From Flammula alnicola (taxonomy: Eukaryota; Basidiomycota; Agaricomycetes; Agaricales; Strophariaceae), in the NCBI GenBank assembly GCA_015499995.1, contig JADNRV010000015.1, forward strand, positions 372,001 to 436,000: 64,000 bases of DNA, given 5' to 3'. The position numbers and the translations under genes are program-made. The notes beneath the pieces were generated by a model. It did no database searches and was not told the DNA's origin. It worked only from the letters and a program-made list of their open reading frames with translations. Positions 58,728 through 64,000 of this stretch are shown here, one piece after another (positions within the stretch are counted from its first letter, which is position 1; each line of letters opens with the position of its first letter).

Positions 58728-59346
58728 AGTGGGGACCCGCATTCACGGTTGAATTGATGGCACTTACTAAGCTGCACAGCCACGAAGAAATGGCGCCTCT
58801 TCTCGTCATCTTGCATCCTCTCGTATGGAGGCCATATTGTGCACCTCCAGACACTCAAATGACCACGAAAATTAAAAATATGAGTGGGTAGTATACTTTC
58901 ATGTGTTTTCGACGAGGGATATGGAGATGTAATCTAATTTGGAGGGTGAACACGAGATGTCACATACGTGACAGGCGCGTCTTAGCACACGGTTTCTTGC
59001 GGTACATGTTGCTCAATGGGGAAGAGCGCTCTCGCCCTCAAAGTTTGTCCAGATTTGAGATATTCCCAATCTCTATCCATCCTCCTGGGCAGATTTTTAA
59101 ATATCTCGAATAAAAGACTTACAGCTCAGAAATCAAATTTATAATTTGAGAAATATCAAAATCCGTCCAGGAGGATGGATACATATTCAAAAAACATTGA
59201 GAATTGCGTCTGAAATTTAGCTTTAATGAGTGGCCGTGGTACCGAAACATGTACCGGCGTCTTGCAGCTTTCATTTGGCGGTAGAGCATTGAAAACAAGC
59301 ATATACAAACAAACTGCCGCGTCAACGCTGAATGCGGGTCCCCACT
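58728..59346. repeat. Second, larger foldback element abutting the first
   Basis: 18 bases at 58728-58745 (core GTGGGGACCCGCATTC) are repeated inverted at 59329-59346. A second arm pair lies inside: 59074-59097 against 59157-59180, 22 of 24 matching, around a centre near 59127. The whole 619-base unit can fold into a long imperfect hairpin. No protein is encoded. It directly adjoins the first element and ends about 195 bases before the RPA190 start codon. Confidence 0.65.
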
Positions 59347-59540
59347 TAGAGATTTGTAGACGTCAATGTACATTGGTGTCACGTGCTGTAGAAAAAGTTT
59401 GTGATCAGGGTACTAAGTGCTGCTCTCCGCTACGCCTACATTGAACAGGTTTGATTCCTTCAAATCGCATCGTATGTCACCCCTCGCCGCATATCAAGTC
59501 TAGATTTCAACCCTCCATCTAATTTTGCCTATCTTTCACG

Positions 59541-62500
59541 ATGAATATTGCACACTCCCTCCCCTCTACCGTTACGAACGTTTCTTTTTCATTCCTCACT
59601 TCGCAGGATATCCGAAGAATATCAGTGAAACAAATCGTGAATCCTGTTCTTCTTGATGATCTGAATAGACCCAATATTGGAGGACTTTACGATCCCTCAC
59701 TCGGTCCAAGCGACCGCTCAGATATGTCAGTCTTTTCCATATGCACTCTTTTGTTATTAACATGTTTTCGCAGTTGCTCGACATGCCGTCTCACATACTT
59801 CACATGTCCTGGACATTATGGTCATATAGAACTCCCAGCTCCGGTATTCCACCCTCTCTTTATGGGCAACATGTTCAATCTCTTACGAGGGACGTGTATG
59901 TTTTGCCATCGATTTAAAATGAGCAGGACAGTGGTATGTGGATTCACACTTCCTAGGTTCTCGGACACGAATTAACCCCCCTTCCTAGTTATGGAAATAT
60001 TTGGCCAAACTTCGATTGCTGGAACGAGGATTGTTGGAAGCGGCACAAGGTGTTGACGACATTCAGCTCCGCGTTCGACCAAGTAAAATGAAGAACAAAC
60101 AATCGAAATCCGCCAATGGCGATGGAGAGGAAGCTAGCACAGACGAAGACGAGCCCGAAGTTCCAGACGAAACCCCTCAAGAGTTCATTGCCAGAATCAA
60201 TCTTTATGTTGCCATCCACCTCGCTCGTGCTCCAAAAAATACCCGCGACTCGTATAAAGATGGCCTTATATACCAGGCGAGGAAAGACCTCATCAACGAA
60301 TTCCTGAGATCGTGCATCTTGAAGAAGTGTCAGAATAGTGACTGCAGTTGGTAAGTTTAGCATATGTTCGTTAATATTGTGAAATTCTGACTCGGATTTG
60401 CGTAGCGTTGCTTACACATATAGAAAAGAAGGCCACATCAAAGTCATAGAATATGATCTATCGGCTCGTCAGAAGGGACAACTCCATCGAAAACGGCCTG
60501 ATGTCCTACTCGCAGAGAAATCAGGATCCTTTTCCCTTCTCTCCAATAAAACCAATGGCGGCGATATCGAAATGGGTTCCGAAGCTGGCCAAGACGAGGA
60601 TGACCTTGAGGAGGAGGAAGAGGAAGAGGAAGAGGAGCTTGAAGGAGACGATGTCATGAGCGACTCTGAGAAAAAGAAAGAGCCATCCCTTCCCAGAGCC
60701 GCGAACGGGAAAGTCAAGACTGCCAGAGGTCGCAATGAACGTGTCGTGGCTCCTGAAGAATGCCGGGCTCATCTGAGACGGTTATTCCACAACGAAGCCA
60801 TCATGTGCGCGTTAATCTTTGGTCGGCACGGCCCATTTGCATCTCTTTCCCCTGATCAACTCTCCTTTGCGTCGGCAGACATGTTCTTCATGGACGTCAT
60901 CCCTGTAGCCCCTACTCGTTTCCGGCCCCCAGCGAAGATGGGTGACACCCTTTTCGAGCACCCGCAGAATGAATTGCTATCAAGAGTTTTGCAGACTTCA
61001 TATCGCATGCGAGATTTGAACATTGGTCTCCGAGAGGCGTCCCAGAAGTCAGCTGATTTCGACAACGCGGCGCGTAAAACTATCATGACGGCGCTATTGG
61101 ATCGTCTGGTGCAACTTCAGATCGACGTCAACAGCTTTATGGACAGCAGCAAGAACCCGCAAATCGTTCGTCAGGGCAAGCTACCTCCAGCCGGTGTCAA
61201 GCAAGGCTTGGAAAAGAAGGAGGGTTTGTTCAGAAAGCACATGATGGTACGTTCCAATTTTTGTCATCCGTACACTCTTGACTTATAAGACCATATTAAT
61301 AGGGCAAGCGCGTCAACTATGCCGCACGATCAGTCATCTCTCCAGATGTCAATATCGAACCAAATGAGATTGGTATTCCTCCGGTGTTCGCAAGAAAGCT
61401 GACTTTTCCTGAACCTGTTACTCCTGCCAACTTCCATGAAATGCGGCAGCTTGTGATTAACGGCCCACACAGCTATCCAGGATCCTCGATGGTGGAGTAT
61501 GAAGACGGGCATCAACAATCTCTGGTATGGCAAGATAAACTTCGCATCTGCTCATGATGTATTTACGTCTTGAATATAGGACAAACTCACCGTGGAACAA
61601 CGGACGGCCATTGCAAACCAACTCCTAACACCACAAGAAGGCGATAGGGAGACCTCGGGCAGGCATGGTCTTTTTACACGAACGACAGCCGTCAATAAGA
61701 AGGTTTACCGACATCTGCGCGATGGTGATATTCTGATTCTGAACCGACAACCTACTTTACACAAACCGAGTATGATGACGCACAAGGCTCGCGTGCTGAA
61801 AGGAGAGAAAACCATTCGTATGCACTACGCTAACTGGTACGTGGGTGGATCCACTTGACATTGAGCCCTCGTCGCTCATGTCTATATTGTCGCTTTCAGT
61901 AATTCTTATAATGGTAAACAAATCTCTAAATAAATCGAAGCCTTCTCTAATCCTTTTCTGTGTACAGCCGATTTTGATGGTGATGGTATGTATTACAATA
62001 TTTTTACCCTGTAAAACTGGATTAATGACCATTTTCAGAGATGAATATCCATTTCCCTCGTGAGGATTTAGTCTAATTCATACCTCGATCTATCTGACAT
62101 TCTTTGGCACCCTCAGAAAATCATGTCGCCCGTGCCGAGGCAATGATGATTTCCAACACAGACAATCAATATCTGGTACCAACTTCCGGAAACCCGATTC
62201 GTGGTCTCATTCAAGATCACGTCGTTGCCGGTGTTTGGATGACAAGTCAAAATGCCTTCTTTGATCGCGAGGAATACTTCCAATTGCTTTATGGTGCCCT
62301 TCGGCCTGAAGAGGAGGTGGATCCTGGTACCCGCTTGGTCACACTGCCGCCTGCAATCTGGAAGCCTAAACCGCTATGGACAGGAAAGCAAATTGTAAAT
62401 TTTACTGCCTTCTTTTCTTAATAAGTCATACTAATTATATGCCTAGATATCCACTGTCATGAAGAACATAACACCACGTCAATACGAGGGACTCAATTTG

Positions 62501-64000
62501 GACGCAAAGACCAAGGTCCCAGGGAAACTATGGGGTGCCGATTCGAAAGAAGACAAGGTGGTCTTCATGGATGGCGAGCTGCTTTGCGGTGTTCTTGATA
62601 AAGCCGCATTCGGAGCATCCGATTACGGTCTTGTTCATTCCGTTTACGAGTTATACGGTGCCGACATAGCCGGAAAGCTTCTTGGAATCCTCAGTCGACT
62701 TTTCACGAAATTCCTGCAACATCGCGCATTTACGTGTCGCATGGACGATCTTATGCTCACACCGACGGGCGATGGAAAACGAGTCGAGCTTCTCGAAAAG
62801 GGCAAAAACTTGGGACCAGAAGGCGCTATCGAGAATTTCCCTTCACTCGCCACAACACCAAAGGCCGATATCCCTGCTGCCCTCAGAGCATTGCTGGAAG
62901 ATGTGCTCAGGGACGATAACAAGATGGCCGGACTGGATATGACGGTCAAAACCAAGCTATCGAAATTGACGTCGTCCATCTCCGACGCTTGTTTGCCTGA
63001 CGGCCTTCTCCGAAAATTCCCCTACAACCACATGCAGACCATGACGCTCTCTGGAGCGAAAGGTTCCGCAGTCAATGTCCGTCAAATTTCCTGCGCTCTC
63101 GGCCAGCAGGAACTAGAAGGTCGTCGTGTGCCGGTGATGGTAAGTGGGAAAACGCTTCCTTCCTTCCGACCCTTCGAAACCAAGGCCATCGCCGGTGGTT
63201 ATGTGGCCAGTCGTTTCTTGACTGGTATCAAGCCTCAAGAATTCTATTTCCATTGCATGGCTGGACGTGAAGGATTGATCGACACTGCTGTGAAAACATC
63301 CCGGTCTGGTTATCTGCAACGTTGCTTGATCAAACATTTGGAAGGTATTCGAGTGCACTATGACAACACCGTCCGCGGCAGTGACAACTCGATATATCAG
63401 TTCGCATATGGAGGTGATGCTTTAGATGTTACAAAGCAGAAGCACCTTTACCAATTCGATTTCGTTGCCAAGAACAATGTTTCTTTCGCTCGGCGCCTAA
63501 AACCGTACGAAGTCGCCAACGTCGTGGATCAAGGAACAGCGACCTCCTACATGAAGAAGGTCTTGAAGAAATCAGCAGACCGTTCAGACAAGCGCAAACC
63601 TTCGAAAAGGGACGATTTTGACCCTGCTCTCTCAATCTACAGCCCAACGCGATTTATGGGAAGTACTTCGGAAGAATTCGCAGCGGCAGTGGGCAACTAT
63701 GTTAAATCAAATCCACACAACCTTCTTGCCGATTCAAAGTCGACGGTGAATTACAAGACTCGAAAGGACCCAATGGACCACAAGCATTTCCGAATCTTGA
63801 TGAATCATAAATATATGAGAAGTTTAGTTGAGCCTGGTGAAGCTGTTGGTTTACTTGCGTCTCAAGGGTATGTGGCAGCTGCACTTGTATTTGATGGTGT
63901 TCTGGCTTACCTTATTTTGTGAAGTGTTGGCGAGCCATCGACCCAAATGACACTCAATACCTTCCATTTTGCCGGTGCGTATTAATTCTCTCACCTTGCT
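59541..64000 (+). CDS. RPA190: RNA polymerase I largest subunit, cut by window end
   Basis: Catalytic subunit of Pol I, which transcribes rDNA in the nucleolus. Start [20 protein letters not shown]. Zinc-binding clamp: [20 protein letters not shown], then GTCMFCHRF. The Pol I-specific acidic insert ([18 protein letters not shown]) and [16 protein letters not shown] follow. The active site is [11 protein letters not shown] then NADFDGDEMNIHFP, with the three catalytic aspartates; short exons and introns split it. [40 protein letters not shown] and [20 protein letters not shown] (bridge helix region) come next. The last visible exon (about 63927-63975) is [17 protein letters not shown], the start of the trigger loop. 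About ten exons are visible; the C-terminal third lies beyond the window. No frame errors. Confidence 0.96.

Noticed and set aside
59395..59460. Possible tRNA ahead of RPA190 (GGTTTGATTCC resembles a B box)
   Set aside because: No matching A box or stems could be placed upstream at the right distance.

Overview
The window looks like nuclear DNA of a basidiomycete fungus, most likely a mushroom-forming Agaricomycete. Genes are dense, lie on both strands, and are cut by many short introns of about 45-70 bases with GT...AG ends. Protein families typical of that class are present, including a hormone-sensitive-lipase-like alpha/beta hydrolase, a Kre9-like GPI protein and a single-domain AAA ATPase. 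I see no prokaryotic features, no CRISPR, no rRNA and no confident tRNA. I did not find a new multi-gene system. This is a core-gene neighbourhood with some local oddities.

Layout. 1-6.9 kb: the 5' part of SWC4 (cut by the window start), an AAA ATPase and glutaminyl-tRNA synthetase. 7.1-18.5 kb: an alpha-tubulin on the minus strand, a long alpha/beta hydrolase, CFT2 (CPSF100), then a second alpha-tubulin on the plus strand. 19.1-26.1 kb: a HAD phosphatase, exocyst SEC15, ARF1 and a dual-specificity phosphatase. 26.1-28.7 kb is gene-poor. 28.7-32.2 kb: a small membrane protein, a lysine-rich nuclear-type protein and Gemin2. 32.2-35.7 kb is sparse and holds a GNAT acetyltransferase next to a broken copy of the same family. 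35.7-46.6 kb: a GPI-anchored wall protein, a two-domain CHR (chromate) transporter, quinolinate phosphoribosyltransferase beside an ACMSD-type amidohydrolase, an unknown coiled-coil protein, a Ser/Thr-rich single-pass membrane protein and a mitochondrial enoyl-CoA hydratase. 46.7-64 kb: exocyst SEC10, ORC4, RIX1, a probable RRN11, a protein with acidic DFGDF motifs, a foldback (MITE-like) element, and RPA190, cut by the window end.

How the genes fit together. RIX1, RRN11 and RPA190 all serve rRNA synthesis or 60S assembly. SEC15, SEC10 and ARF1 serve vesicle traffic. The quinolinate transferase and the ACMSD-like enzyme, 32 bases apart and convergent, belong to families acting on either side of quinolinate. 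Many genes form divergent pairs sharing 120-400 base promoters or convergent pairs 30-330 bases apart. Strictly conserved proteins (SWC4, GlnRS, the AAA ATPase, SEC15, CHR) contain single-base deletions, mostly in short homopolymers and mostly in the first 5.1 kb. These look like sequencing or assembly errors rather than biology.
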